Positions 1 to 8,299 of a DNA stretch of 41,190 nt are shown here, in pieces. The notes beneath the pieces are model-generated. The model saw only the letters and a program-made list of their open reading frames with translations. It ran no database searches and was not told the DNA's origin. The stretch lies in NCBI GenBank assembly GCA_947629245.1, contig CANRDC010000015.1, positions 1 through 41,190 of the forward strand, read 5' to 3'. Made by a program: the position numbers and the translations under genes. Within the stretch, counting starts at the first letter, position 1. Each line of letters begins with the position of its first letter. The DNA is from an uncultured Oscillospiraceae bacterium. GTDB taxonomy: Bacteria > Bacillota > Clostridia > Oscillospirales > Oscillospiraceae.

Positions 1-111
1 CATCCCGACAAGTTCGACCCCCGCGAGTATCTGAAGCCCGCCCGCGCCAACATCAAGGAGCTGGTGCGCCACAAGCTGGTGGACGTGCTGGGCTGCGCCG
101 GAAAGGCCTGA
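1..111 (+). CDS. fba: Fructose-bisphosphate aldolase class II, C-terminal end (partial)
   Basis: Only the last 36 codons lie in the window; the gene starts before base 1. The peptide begins HPDKFDPREYLKPAR and ends with a helix rich in Lys, Glu and Leu before TGA. The FDPR-x-YLKPAR-x-x-I segment is the usual C-terminus of bacterial class II (zinc-dependent) fructose-1,6-bisphosphate aldolase, the glycolytic enzyme that splits fructose-1,6-bisphosphate into dihydroxyacetone phosphate and glyceraldehyde-3-phosphate. The catalytic zinc ligands are outside the window and cannot be checked. The next gene begins 7 bases later on the same strand, so the two are probably cotranscribed. Confidence 0.8.
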   Translation, partial: HPDKFDPREYLKPARANIKELVRHKLVDVLGCAGKA

Positions 112-118
112 GCTTTTC

Positions 119-1819
119 ATGAGCTTTCTTCGGGAGATAAGGGAAGCCGTGGCCGGTCACGGGCACGACTGCACATGCGACAGCTGCATGCAGGAGCATC
201 ACCACGAGCATCACGGCTTTGACACGGTGATGGTCTGGCGGCTGGCCGCGTCGGTCGTGTTCTTTGTGGGCGGTCTGGTGGCGGGCGAGCTGCTGCCCTG
301 GCTGGGCGTCGTGCTGAACGTGCTGGCGATCCTGTGCGCCGGGTACGACGTGTTCATCCGGGCCGTAGCCAACATCTTCCATAAGCGTCTGCTGGACGAG
401 AGCCTGCTCATGAGCGTGGTCGCCGTCGCCTCCGTCGTCATCGGGGAGGCCAGCGAGGGCGCCAGCGTGATGATCCTCTATCAGATCGGCGAGCTGTTCC
501 AGGGCTATGCCGTGGCGAAGGTCCGCCAGAATATAGAGGGGCTCATGGAAAACCGCTCCCCGGAGGCTGGCGCCGTCCTGGCGGACGTGCGCTCCGATAA
601 GGGGCCCAAGGGCCGCACGGAGGAATTTATCTCCCATTTCGCGCGTATCTATACGCCGGTGGTATTGGGCATCGCGGCGGTCATCGCCGTGGTGTCCCCG
701 CTGGCGCTGCATGTGTCCGTGACGGAGGGCGTGTACCGGGCGCTGGTGCTCATGGTGATCGCCTGCCCCTGCGCCATCGTCATCTCCGTGCCTCTGAGCT
801 ACTTCGCCGGTATCGGCGGGGCCACCCGGCAGGGCATCCTCTTCAAGAGCACCTGCGCCATGGACGACGTATCCCGTGTCCGTGCGGTGGTCTTTGACAA
901 GACCGGCGTGCTGGAGGGGGAGGGCCTGCGGGTAGTCTCCATCAAGAGCGAAAAGCTGGAGGCGGACGTATTCCTGCGCATCGCCGCCCACGCCTGCGCC
1001 TATTCCGATAACGCCTACGCGGAGGCCATCAAGGCGGCCTACAAGGGCGTCATCTACATCGAACTGATCCAGAGCTTCCGCCAGAAGGAGGAGGGCTTCG
1101 GCATCACGGTGGAGGTGGAGGGCGTGCAGATCGTCCTGGGACCCGAGGCGTTTTTGCGGGAGCATGGCGTGGATCCGGGGATGGACGCGACAGAGGAGGA
1201 CTGCGTATATCTTGCCATCGACGGGCGGTATACGGGCCGCATCCTCTTTGGCAGCGTGGCAAAGCCCGACGTGCCCGGCACGGTGACGGTCCTGTCCTGG
1301 GATAAGGACCGGGAGGTGGCCATGCTCGCCGACGAGAGCGCCGCCGCCACGGAGAAATTCGCCCGGCAGGTGGGCATCGACGAGTTCTATCCCAACTGCC
1401 CGCCCTCCGAGAAGGTGGCCGTGGTCAAGGAGATCCAGAACCGCCAGATCAAACGCGGCACCCTCATGTTCGTGGGCGACGCGGAGACCAGTGGCGAGTG
1501 CATCCGCCAGGCGGACGTGGGCGTGTCCCTCCACGGGGCCAAGTCCGACGCCGCTATCCAGGCGGCCGACGTGGTCATCATGGGCGCGTCGCCCTCCAAG
1601 GTGGTGACTGCCATGGCCGCGGCGAAGCACACCCGGACCATCGTCTGGCAGAATATCCTGTTCGCCCTGGCGTTCAAGCTCCTGATCCTCGTATGGGATA
1701 TGTTCGGGACCTGTCCGCTGTGGCTGGCGGTGTTCGCGGACGTTGGCGTGGCGCTTTTGGCCGTGCTCAACTCTCTGCGCGCGTTCATCATGCGGGAGGC
1801 CGTCATACCGGATAAGTGA
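119..1819 (+). CDS. Degenerate heavy-metal P1B-type ATPase homologue
   Basis: A 566-residue protein of the CadA/ZntA family. The N-terminus is rich in His and Cys (residues 14-32), a likely metal-binding tail. The membrane part looks intact: the CPC metal motif is at residues 216-218, and the last segments keep the Lys (FKLLIL) and Asp (FADVG) of zinc/cadmium pumps. The cytoplasmic machinery is eroded. About 90 residues of the actuator domain, including the TGE loop, are missing between roughly residues 157 and 176. The phosphorylation motif is D260-KTGV instead of DKTGT. The nucleotide-domain His-Pro pair is absent (SDNAYAEAI). The hinge GDGxNDxP reads GDAETSGE at 453-460. The frame is open throughout, so this is not a simple pseudogene. 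It may be a regulatory or metal-sensing partner of an active pump, or a decaying copy. It follows the aldolase gene by 7 bases without a strong ribosome site. Confidence 0.85.
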   Translation: MSFLREIREAVAGHGHDCTCDSCMQEHHHEHHGFDTVMVWRLAASVVFFVGGLVAGELLPWLGVVLNVLAILCAGYDVFIRAVANIFHKRLLDESLLMSVVAVASVVIGEASEGASVMILYQIGELFQGYAVAKVRQNIEGLMENRSPEAGAVLADVRSDKGPKGRTEEFISHFARIYTPVVLGIAAVIAVVSPLALHVSVTEGVYRALVLMVIACPCAIVISVPLSYFAGIGGATRQGILFKSTCAMDDVSRVRAVVFDKTGVLEGEGLRVVSIKSEKLEADVFLRIAAHACAYSDNAYAEAIKAAYKGVIYIELIQSFRQKEEGFGITVEVEGVQIVLGPEAFLREHGVDPGMDATEEDCVYLAIDGRYTGRILFGSVAKPDVPGTVTVLSWDKDREVAMLADESAAATEKFARQVGIDEFYPNCPPSEKVAVVKEIQNRQIKRGTLMFVGDAETSGECIRQADVGVSLHGAKSDAAIQAADVVIMGASPSKVVTAMAAAKHTRTIVWQNILFALAFKLLILVWDMFGTCPLWLAVFADVGVALLAVLNSLRAFIMREAVIPDK

Positions 1820-1835
1820 CAAGAATAAACAGATG

Positions 1836-1862
1836 ACGCCCCGGATTTTGTATCCGGGGCGT
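1836..1862 (+). terminator. Hairpin after the P-type ATPase gene
   Basis: A perfect 10-bp stem (1836-1845 with 1853-1862) and a 7-base loop TTTTGTA begin 17 bases after the ATPase stop. The sequence that follows is TATATAATG rather than a clean T-run, so termination may be incomplete. Confidence 0.5.
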
Positions 1863-2038
1863 TATATAATGACGCCAATACTTTTGCTGCGCAAAAGTCC
1901 TTGCTCCGCTCGCCGCGCAAGCGCGGGGCGTCAGATCCCATTCGAGGCGGGACTTCCGTCCCCCTCGAGCTCCCCCTGGTTAAACGCACGTTTTTCACGC
2001 CTGACAAGCGCAATGCCCCGGATTTTGTAGCCGGGGCG
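1836..2038. repeat. Intergenic repeat element bracketed by two near-identical hairpins
   Basis: The 319-base gap between the ATPase gene and the response regulator holds two copies of a hairpin of about 26 bases, GCCCCGG-(A)TTTTGTA-CCGGGGC, at 1836-1862 and 2013-2038, in direct orientation about 178 bases apart. Between them are more inverted repeats: CTTTTGC-TGC-GCAAAAG near 1880, CCGCGC-AA-GCGCGG near 1913, and a longer imperfect stem around 1943-1972. No open frame here looks coding. The pattern fits a small dispersed intergenic element or a duplicated terminator with an insertion. Confidence 0.5.
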
Positions 2039-2047
2039 TCACTTTTT
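2015..2047 (+). terminator. Second copy of the hairpin, with T-run
   Basis: A 7-bp GC stem (2015-2021 with 2031-2037), with a loop almost identical to that of the first copy, is followed by GTCAC and TTTTT (2043-2047). This copy is the better intrinsic terminator and would isolate the downstream two-component operon from the ATPase transcript. Confidence 0.5.
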
Positions 2048-2054
2048 GTCATAA

Positions 2055-2072
2055 TTAAGAAATTCTTAAGAA
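2055..2072 (+). promoter_or_regulatory. Candidate OmpR-family regulator binding site
   Basis: Two exact heptamers TTAAGAA at 2055-2061 and 2066-2072 are separated by four bases, giving an 11-base period. This is the direct-repeat spacing bound by OmpR/PhoB/PhoP-family response regulators. The site lies about 70 bases upstream of the response-regulator start, so autoregulation is plausible. The repeats also form inverted repeats with each other (TTAAGAA-A-TTCTTAA), so another dimeric regulator is possible. Confidence 0.4.
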
Positions 2073-2138
2073 GTTTCCTCTTTCATCTTTTTGTAACTTG
2101 TGTTACTATTCATACAGAAGGATGGAGGAGGCGATAGC

Positions 2139-2825
2139 GTGTACACCGTGCTTGTCTGCGATGACGACCGGGACATTCGCCGCGCGCTGCGGATCTATCT
2201 CACCGGAGCAGGCTACAGGGTTTTGGAGGCCGTCAACGGTCGGGAGGCGCTGGACCTGGTAGGCGAGGAAGAGATCCATTTGGTGCTGCTGGACATCATG
2301 ATGCCGGAGCTGGACGGCGTGTCCGCGCTGACGCTTCTGCGGGAGAAGAGCAGCGTTCCGGTGATCCTGCTGACGGCCAAGAGCGAGGACGAGGATAAGA
2401 TCATGGGTCTGGAGCTGGGCGCGGACGATTATGTGACGAAGCCCTTCAACGCCCAGGAGGTGCTGGCCCGTGTGAAGGCCATTTTGCGCCGGTACAGAAA
2501 TTCCGGCTCCATGTCGGACAGGCCGTCTGTGCTGGTGATCGGCGGCATCGAGCTGGACGACGAGAACAAAGAGGTGCTGGTGGACGGAGAGAAGATCACC
2601 ATCACGCCCAAAGAATATGACATATTGAAGTTCTTTATGGAAAATCCCGGCAAAGTGTTTTCCAGCCGGGAGATCTACCGCCGTGTCTGGAACGACAAGC
2701 CCGTGGGCGCCGAGGGCACGGTGGCGGTACACATCCGGCATCTGCGGGAGAAGGTGGAGATCGACCCCGCGACGCCCCAGTATTTGAAGCTGGTCTGGGG
2801 CAAGGGCTATAAGCTGGAGGGATGA
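2139..2825 (+). CDS. OmpR/VanR-type DNA-binding response regulator
   Basis: A 228-residue two-component response regulator. The receiver domain covers about residues 1-118, with the acidic cluster DDD at 8-10, phospho-acceptor Asp52 in LLDIMMPELDG, Thr79 and Lys101 in VTKPF. The C-terminal winged helix (about 130-228) has the usual ITPKEYDIL and VAVHIRHLREKVE segments. Start choice: the frame opens further upstream, but GTG at 2139 is preceded at 7 bases by GGAGGAGG and gives the normal N-terminus. The histidine kinase gene follows 4 bases after the stop, so this is one two-component operon. The signal is unknown; the kinase is integral to the membrane. Confidence 0.92.
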   Translation: MYTVLVCDDDRDIRRALRIYLTGAGYRVLEAVNGREALDLVGEEEIHLVLLDIMMPELDGVSALTLLREKSSVPVILLTAKSEDEDKIMGLELGADDYVTKPFNAQEVLARVKAILRRYRNSGSMSDRPSVLVIGGIELDDENKEVLVDGEKITITPKEYDILKFFMENPGKVFSSREIYRRVWNDKPVGAEGTVAVHIRHLREKVEIDPATPQYLKLVWGKGYKLEG

Positions 2826-2829
2826 CTGG

Positions 2830-4770
2830 TTGAGGCGGTTGGTGGAAAGGCTGTGGGTCAGGCTGTTGGCGCTGGCCCTGTTTTTCCTGTTCTCCGCCGG
2901 GGCGGTATTGACGCTGGGGATGTATCGGTACGTCCTGCAGGACGGCTGGTTCGGCGAAGATTTCACCTTCGCGGAAACCCACATGGCAGAAAGCTATGTG
3001 CTGGACGCGCTGAACTATATCGCGCAGAATCTGAGTTGGCTGGAGGACCCGGGCAACGAGTCTCTGGGCAGCTATGCCGGGGACGCGTTCGCCTATGTGG
3101 TGGAGGACAATGAGACCAACACGGTCTATGCGGATACAACAGGGGAGAACTCCTATTTTGTCACTGACTTCGGCGTTACTCCCACGATCGATGGTCGTGA
3201 GAGAAGCTTCCGCCTGAGCGGCTATGTGAACCTACCGGTCCAGCCCTACGGGGGCTGCTATCGGGAGTACTACGTATTCAGCGAGATATTCCCCCTGCGG
3301 CGGCTGTTCCTGCCCCTGGGCATCGTTCTCACGCTGCTGAGCCTGGCCGCCCTGGCCGTTGATATCGCCGGGGCCGTCCGGCTGGGGAAGCGGGGCTCGC
3401 TCACTGTCCTGGGCAGACTGCCCTTTGACGGGGCGGTAGTGGGCCTGTACATCGGGGCGGTGCTGGTCCGGGTGTTCCTCTACGACGCACTGGGGAATAC
3501 GGTGAGAGAGATATTGGGCATGCTCTATATCTATGAGGACCGGTTCCACACAGTCTTCATGTTCTGGTACGCGGGCCTTCTGGCGCTCATACTGGCAAAC
3601 CAGCTCTCCGCCGGGGCGTTCCTGGACCGGCTGCTGGTGCTTCGGGCGGTGAAAAAGGTCACGCCCATAGCGCTGGCGACGGGCGTTACAGCGGTCCATC
3701 TGCTGCTTTTGCTGAGCGCGCTGCTGCCCTATTCCGGCTTTATTCTGTCCAATATCCTGTACGACATCATTTTTGCCGCGTTTGGCTACAGTACGGCCCG
3801 TATCCTGCTGCTCTTGGCGGGCTTTGACGTGGTGGTATTTTTGTGCTACATCCGCTGGAACAGGGAGCAGCGGCGCATCCGTGACGCTTCGGCGGCGCTG
3901 GCGTCGGGCGATCTGGCCTATAAGGTGAACGAGAAGCAGCTGCACTTCGTCTGGCGTGACCTGGGCCGGGACCTGAACAGCATCGGCGACGGCATGGCCC
4001 TGGCGGTGGAGGAGCGCCTTCGCAGCGAGCGGATGAAGACCGAGCTCATTACCAACGTGAGCCACGACCTGAAAACGCCCCTGACCTCCATCATCAATTA
4101 CATCGAGCTTTTGAAGCGGGAGGACCTGCCGCCGGAGACTCAGCGGGAGTATCTGGACGTTCTGGACCGGCAAAGCGCCAAACTGAAGAAGCTGACGGAG
4201 GATGTGATCGAGGCGTCCAAGGCCGCCAGCGGCGTCATGCCGGTGAACGCGGAGATATTGGACGTGCGGGAGCTTCTGGAGCAGTCGGTGGGGGAGTACG
4301 CCGAGCGGATGAAGCAGGCGGGCGTCACGCCTGTGATCCACGCCCCGGAGCAGGAGACATGTATCCTGGCGGATGGGCGGCTCCTGGGCCGGGTGCTGGA
4401 TAACTTCATCACCAACATCATCAAATACGCCCAGCCGGGCACCAGGGCCTATTTTGACCTGTCCGAGTCGGCGGGGGAGACGGTCGTCGCCGTGAAAAAT
4501 ACCTCTCAGGCGCCGCTGGATATGCCCGCCGACGAGCTGATGGAGCGCTTCGTCCGGGGGGACAGCTCCCGGAGCACCGAGGGCAGCGGCTTAGGGCTCT
4601 CCATCGCGCGAAGCCTCACCGAGCTCATGGGCGGGCGGATGCGGCTCACCCTGGACGGGGATCTATTCAAGGCGGAGCTCATTTTCCCCGCCGCCGCGCC
4701 AATGCCCAAGGAGCCGGAGCCGCCGCTGCCTGCGGAGAGCGAGAGGACTCCCACGACTGCGGAAGCGTGA
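2830..4770 (+). CDS. Membrane sensor histidine kinase
   Basis: A 646-residue sensor kinase paired with the response regulator just upstream. A TTG start at 2830 is supported by GGAGGG at 2816-2821. The N-terminal membrane segment (about residues 12-33) is followed by an extracytoplasmic domain of about 120 residues. A group of further hydrophobic segments follows, roughly between residues 155 and 345, and then a HAMP-like linker. The dimerisation domain has the H-box SHDLKTPLTS with His412. The ATPase domain has the N-box DNFITNIIKYA and the G-box GSGLGLSIA. The C-terminus is a Pro/Glu-rich tail. The many transmembrane segments after the sensor loop suggest sensing within or near the membrane, as in cell-envelope stress kinases; this is inference. 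Confidence 0.92.
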   Translation: MRRLVERLWVRLLALALFFLFSAGAVLTLGMYRYVLQDGWFGEDFTFAETHMAESYVLDALNYIAQNLSWLEDPGNESLGSYAGDAFAYVVEDNETNTVYADTTGENSYFVTDFGVTPTIDGRERSFRLSGYVNLPVQPYGGCYREYYVFSEIFPLRRLFLPLGIVLTLLSLAALAVDIAGAVRLGKRGSLTVLGRLPFDGAVVGLYIGAVLVRVFLYDALGNTVREILGMLYIYEDRFHTVFMFWYAGLLALILANQLSAGAFLDRLLVLRAVKKVTPIALATGVTAVHLLLLLSALLPYSGFILSNILYDIIFAAFGYSTARILLLLAGFDVVVFLCYIRWNREQRRIRDASAALASGDLAYKVNEKQLHFVWRDLGRDLNSIGDGMALAVEERLRSERMKTELITNVSHDLKTPLTSIINYIELLKREDLPPETQREYLDVLDRQSAKLKKLTEDVIEASKAASGVMPVNAEILDVRELLEQSVGEYAERMKQAGVTPVIHAPEQETCILADGRLLGRVLDNFITNIIKYAQPGTRAYFDLSESAGETVVAVKNTSQAPLDMPADELMERFVRGDSSRSTEGSGLGLSIARSLTELMGGRMRLTLDGDLFKAELIFPAAAPMPKEPEPPLPAESERTPTTAEA

Positions 4771-4786
4771 ATCACAAATAATATAT

Positions 4787-4814
4787 GGGGCTGTTGCGTT
4801 TTTGCAACAGCCCC
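4787..4814. terminator. Hairpin between convergent genes
   Basis: A perfect 11-bp stem, GGGGCTGTTGC (4787-4797) with its complement at 4804-4814, and loop GTTTTT. It lies between the ends of the convergent kinase gene and the small gene at 4842. There is no clean T-run on either side, but the position fits a bidirectional terminator. Confidence 0.6.
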
Positions 4815-4841
4815 TGTTGCCCGGTAAACGGGGATCGGCAT

Positions 4842-5276
4842 TTAAAGCCAGGCTTCATAATAATACCAGCAGTCGTCAATTTTCTTTGTCATCCCGCGAT
4901 TATCCGTTCCGTCAGTCCATTCCCATCTATTATCACCCACAAGCGTTAACGCTGCATTTACATTCTGAAATGCAGCGGGTGTGTCGTCAGGTGAATAGTA
5001 GAAGCCCATGTAGGGGATCAGGCCCCAGCCAAATGTATAAAACTGTACGATAGGATGCTCTCCATCGTACAGACCCCCGACTCTGGCCCCGCGATAACTT
5101 TCGGTGGAGATATCCCCCGCCAAGCAGGCAGAGGCGATTTCAGACAGATCCTCCTTATGAGATCGGACAAAAAGAGCGACCCGCTCCCCAGGTGTACAGA
5201 CCCAAGCCACCGCAGCAACTGCAACGAATGCAGCTGCCAATAAAACTGCGATCGTTTTGCCTTTCTTTTTGAGCAC
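4842..5276 (-). CDS. Small anchored or secreted protein of unknown function
   Basis: A 144-residue protein with a Lys-rich N-terminus and one hydrophobic segment (about residues 8-27), so it is probably exported or held in the membrane by a signal anchor. The Cys at position 27 lacks a convincing lipobox. The remainder is rich in aromatic residues, with FYTFGWGLIPYMGFYYSPDD in the middle and a WYYYEAWL C-terminus. I have a general impression of this pattern from small uncharacterised Clostridia proteins but cannot name a family. The start is GTG at 5276, with AAAGG about 10 bases upstream. It is the last gene of the strand-consistent run that includes dut. Confidence 0.7.
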   Translation of the reverse strand: MLKKKGKTIAVLLAAAFVAVAAVAWVCTPGERVALFVRSHKEDLSEIASACLAGDISTESYRGARVGGLYDGEHPIVQFYTFGWGLIPYMGFYYSPDDTPAAFQNVNAALTLVGDNRWEWTDGTDNRGMTKKIDDCWYYYEAWL

Positions 5277-5336
5277 GTGTACGCAACCTTTCTATTGTCC
5301 GATCTGTCGCGCCTTGCGGCACGGCAGCTTAAATCG

Positions 5337-5747
5337 TTACGCCCCGGTGCTGCCGAAGCCGCCCTGGCCGCGCTCGGTGTCCTCCAAAGAATCCACCAGC
5401 TCCAGCTCCGGCGTCAGGATGGGCAGGATCACCAGCTGGATGAGCTTCATACCCGCCTCGATCGTAACATCCTCATCGCCCTGGTTGTAGAGCTTGACCA
5501 CGATGGGGCCGGTGTAGCCCGCGTCGATGACGCCCTCGCCCAGGATGTTTTTCTTCACGTTCAGGCCGCTCTTGCTCTTGAGCATGCCCACATATCCCTC
5601 CGGAATGGCCACATGCACGCCCGTATCCACCGTGGCGTGTCCCCGCGCCGGGATGGTCACGGCCGCGAGGGCGTACAGGTCCAGCCCCGCGTCGGACGCG
5701 TGGGCCCGTGTGGGCAGTATCGCCCCAGGATCAAGGGTCACTTTCAT
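5337..5747 (-). CDS. dut: dUTP diphosphatase (dUTPase)
   Basis: A 136-residue trimeric-type dUTPase, which hydrolyses dUTP to dUMP and pyrophosphate and so keeps uracil out of DNA. All five family motifs can be read: SDAGLDLYA (motif 1), KSKSGLNVKKN (motif 2, a variant of the usual RSSL form), GVIDAGYTGPI (motif 3, with the catalytic-site Asp and Tyr), GMKLIQLVI (motif 4) and ERGQGGFGSTG (motif 5, the glycine-rich phosphate loop). The ATG at 5747 has a strong AAGGAGGT about 11 bases upstream, which overlaps the end of the preceding DHHW-family gene. It is probably cotranscribed with the acyltransferase genes. Confidence 0.95.
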   Translation of the reverse strand: MKVTLDPGAILPTRAHASDAGLDLYALAAVTIPARGHATVDTGVHVAIPEGYVGMLKSKSGLNVKKNILGEGVIDAGYTGPIVVKLYNQGDEDVTIEAGMKLIQLVILPILTPELELVDSLEDTERGQGGFGSTGA

Positions 5748-5749
5748 CT

Positions 5750-6883
5750 TTAAAATACCTCCTTATCCGGCTCCAGCAAAAAGAGATTTCTGTCCGTCGA
5801 GAAGTTGCTGACGCTGTACAGCACCAGGATGCTGTCAAAATCGTTTTCCTCCGCGTAAAGGGCCAGAGAGTCCCGGTAATAGCGCAGATCCATAAGGTCT
5901 ATCCGAGAGAAGTTCTCCAGCAGGAAGGGGGTCAGACTGTCGGAATAGGAGTCCCGGACGATCAGGATGGAGGGCCCCTCATGGCCTGTCTCGATGGACC
6001 GGAGGGGACAGTTGCCTCCCAGGAACATGGAGTACTTGTCCTTCACGTCCAAAAAAGACGTGTCGTACAGGGGCCCCTCCGCGGGCGGGTCCTTGCTCAT
6101 GTCCAGGACCTTCACAGAGCCGTCGTCGGGCACGAAGGTCTCTATCGTGTCCGGCCGCACCCAGGCAAAGCCGGAGGAGGACCAGGTGGTGCCGTAAAAG
6201 CTCTCCGACACCGTCTGGCGCTCGTAGGAGGCCAGGGAGGGGACAGGCAGGTCCAGAGCCTGGCACAGGGCTGTGTAGCCGTAAAACGCCCCCAGGCTTG
6301 TCCAGTGGTGGTCCGTGCGGTAGAAGATATACTCGTCCTTGTGAGCGCCCAGGGCGGAGGCTACATCGATGTTGATGGCCCGGCTGCGTCCATAGGCCCA
6401 GTCGATGACCGTCTGCTGGCTGTCCATGGGGGCGTTTTTCGGCAGGAGGGAGGACTGTATCTCGCCCGCGCCGGGGATCAGTCCAAAATAGACCGGGATG
6501 TCGGTATAGTCCACCAGCGCGTTCAGATAGTCGATGTTTTTATCAACGGTCTCCTTCGTGGGAGCGTCGAAGTCGGGGATCAAAGCGCCGCCCTCGCAAT
6601 AGTAGACGCCGTTGTTCTCCTTCTTGCCGGTGAGCAGCTCGCACCGGGCCTTCAGGCTCGTCCAGGCGTCCCGGAAGGGGAACTGGTCGGTGGTGTAGCT
6701 CTCAAAGTCCTCGGTGAAATCCCCGTCCGCCAGGGCGTCCAGGGAAAAGGAGGGGAGCTGCTGCAGATACCGGTTCTCCTGCTGGGAGAATTCCACATCC
6801 GGCAGTATGGGCTGCAGCAGGGCGAAGGCCCCGATGAAGGCCGCAAAGACCAGAATAATTATGATGTTAGATTTCCTGTTCAT
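5750..6883 (-). CDS. DHHW-family protein, partner of MBOAT acyltransferase
   Basis: A 377-residue protein with one N-terminal membrane anchor (about residues 7-27) and an extracytoplasmic domain. The diagnostic Asp-His-His-Trp motif is in FYRTDHHWTSLGA at about residue 190. This family is related to the AlgX/AlgJ SGNH-like acetyltransferase partners and is usually encoded beside an MBOAT gene, as here: the MBOAT gene ends 12 bases upstream. By analogy with AlgI/AlgJ/AlgX, the pair probably moves acetyl groups across the membrane onto an exported polysaccharide. The acceptor polymer is not evident from this window. A second conserved block, ILIVRDSYSDSLTPFL, resembles the Ser-containing block of the family. 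Confidence 0.85.
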   Translation of the reverse strand: MNRKSNIIIILVFAAFIGAFALLQPILPDVEFSQQENRYLQQLPSFSLDALADGDFTEDFESYTTDQFPFRDAWTSLKARCELLTGKKENNGVYYCEGGALIPDFDAPTKETVDKNIDYLNALVDYTDIPVYFGLIPGAGEIQSSLLPKNAPMDSQQTVIDWAYGRSRAINIDVASALGAHKDEYIFYRTDHHWTSLGAFYGYTALCQALDLPVPSLASYERQTVSESFYGTTWSSSGFAWVRPDTIETFVPDDGSVKVLDMSKDPPAEGPLYDTSFLDVKDKYSMFLGGNCPLRSIETGHEGPSILIVRDSYSDSLTPFLLENFSRIDLMDLRYYRDSLALYAEENDFDSILVLYSVSNFSTDRNLFLLEPDKEVF

Positions 6884-6895
6884 ATCCTGCGCACC

Positions 6896-8293
6896 TCAGA
6901 ACCGGAAGTAGAGGAAGGGGTTATAGGTGGAGTCCACCAGATAGGCGGTGGAGACGCTCAGCACAAGCACCACCAGCACCGGCACGGCTGCGGCCCGGAG
7001 GTTTTCCGGCAGACGGGCGAACAGCGTCTTGCCGACAGGCAGACTGGCAAAACAGGCCGCCAGAAGTACCGCGCCGAAGCCCGCCAGATAATAGAGGTCC
7101 TTATCCGAGCAAAACCCCGCCGGACCGAAGCCGACCATGGCCCGGAAGAACACCAGCGTCTGCTCCACGCTGGTCTGCTGGAAGATCACCCAGCCGGACA
7201 CGGCCACCAAAAGCGTGTAGATATGCCCCACGGCGTGATGCCTGTCCAGCCACTTGAGCAGAAACATCTTCTCCAGGATCAGGAAGAAGGCGTAGTAGAG
7301 CCCCCAGAACAAAAACGTCCAGCTGGCACCGTGCCACAGGCCCGTGAGGGCCCACACGATCAGCAGATTGACGATCTGCCGGGGAAGACCCTTCCGGTTG
7401 CCGCCCAGAGGAAAGTACACATAGTCCCGAAACCAGGTGCCCAGGCTGATGTGCCACCGCCGCCAGAATTCCGTGACCGTCCGGGAGATATAGGGGTAGT
7501 TGAAGTTTTCCAGAAACTCGAACCCCAGCATCCTGCCCAGGCCGATGGCCATGTCGGAATAGCCGGAGAAGTCGAAGTAAATTTGCAGGGAAAAGGCGAT
7601 GGCGGCAAGCCACGCGCCAACGAAGGTGAGCTGGCCGGGGGCGGAGCCCGCGTAAACGTCCCAGAGCATGCCCACATTGTTGGCGATGAGCACCTTTTTG
7701 CCCAGTCCCACGATGAACCGCTGCACGCCCTGGGCGAACTTGTCCACGCTCTCGTGGCGCTGGTCCAGCTGCTGGGCGATGTCCTTATAGCGGACGATGG
7801 GTCCCGCGATCAGCTGGGGGAACAGGGCCACAAAGGTGCCGAACTTGATGAAATTTCTCTGCACATGCCCGTCGCCCCGATACACGTCGATGGGGTAGCT
7901 CATGGTCTGGAAGGTGTAAAAGGAGATGCCGATGGGCAGCGTCAGGCCCAGAGTGGGGATATCCACGCCGGGGATGGCGCTGAGGGTCTCCACCACCAGG
8001 TCGAAATACTTGAAAAAGAACAGCATCGCCAAGTTGAGCGTCGTATTGATGATCAGCACCAGCTTGGCCCTGGGCCGCCGGTCCGGCAGATATCTGCCGA
8101 TCAGCAGACCGCTTACATAGTTCAGGCAGATGGAAAAGACCATCAAAAGGATGTACACCGGCTCGCCCCAGCCGTAGAACACCAGATTCACGGCGAACAG
8201 CCACACGTTCCGCCACCCGGTGGGGACGATGTAGTACACCGCCAGCACGATAGGCAGGTATATGAACATGAACAGGATACTGGAGAATACCAT
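6896..8293 (-). CDS. MBOAT-family membrane O-acyltransferase (AlgI/DltB-like)
   Basis: A 465-residue polytopic membrane protein. The N-terminus MVFSSILFMFIYLPIVL and the block LPIGISFYTFQTMSY are typical of the AlgI branch of MBOAT proteins. The conserved catalytic His is in LWHGASWTF (about residue 320), preceded by FWRRWHISLGTWFRDYVY. It probably transfers acetyl groups from the cytoplasm to a surface glycan together with the DHHW protein encoded directly downstream. The ATG at 8293 lies 6 bases past the stop of the recombinase gene, with GGAGG inside the recombinase end, so the genes are probably coupled. The presence of a recombinase upstream does not by itself indicate phase variation; no inverted promoter segment is visible. 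Confidence 0.93.
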   Translation of the reverse strand: MVFSSILFMFIYLPIVLAVYYIVPTGWRNVWLFAVNLVFYGWGEPVYILLMVFSICLNYVSGLLIGRYLPDRRPRAKLVLIINTTLNLAMLFFFKYFDLVVETLSAIPGVDIPTLGLTLPIGISFYTFQTMSYPIDVYRGDGHVQRNFIKFGTFVALFPQLIAGPIVRYKDIAQQLDQRHESVDKFAQGVQRFIVGLGKKVLIANNVGMLWDVYAGSAPGQLTFVGAWLAAIAFSLQIYFDFSGYSDMAIGLGRMLGFEFLENFNYPYISRTVTEFWRRWHISLGTWFRDYVYFPLGGNRKGLPRQIVNLLIVWALTGLWHGASWTFLFWGLYYAFFLILEKMFLLKWLDRHHAVGHIYTLLVAVSGWVIFQQTSVEQTLVFFRAMVGFGPAGFCSDKDLYYLAGFGAVLLAACFASLPVGKTLFARLPENLRAAAVPVLVVLVLSVSTAYLVDSTYNPFLYFRF

Positions 8294-8299
8294 AGGGGG

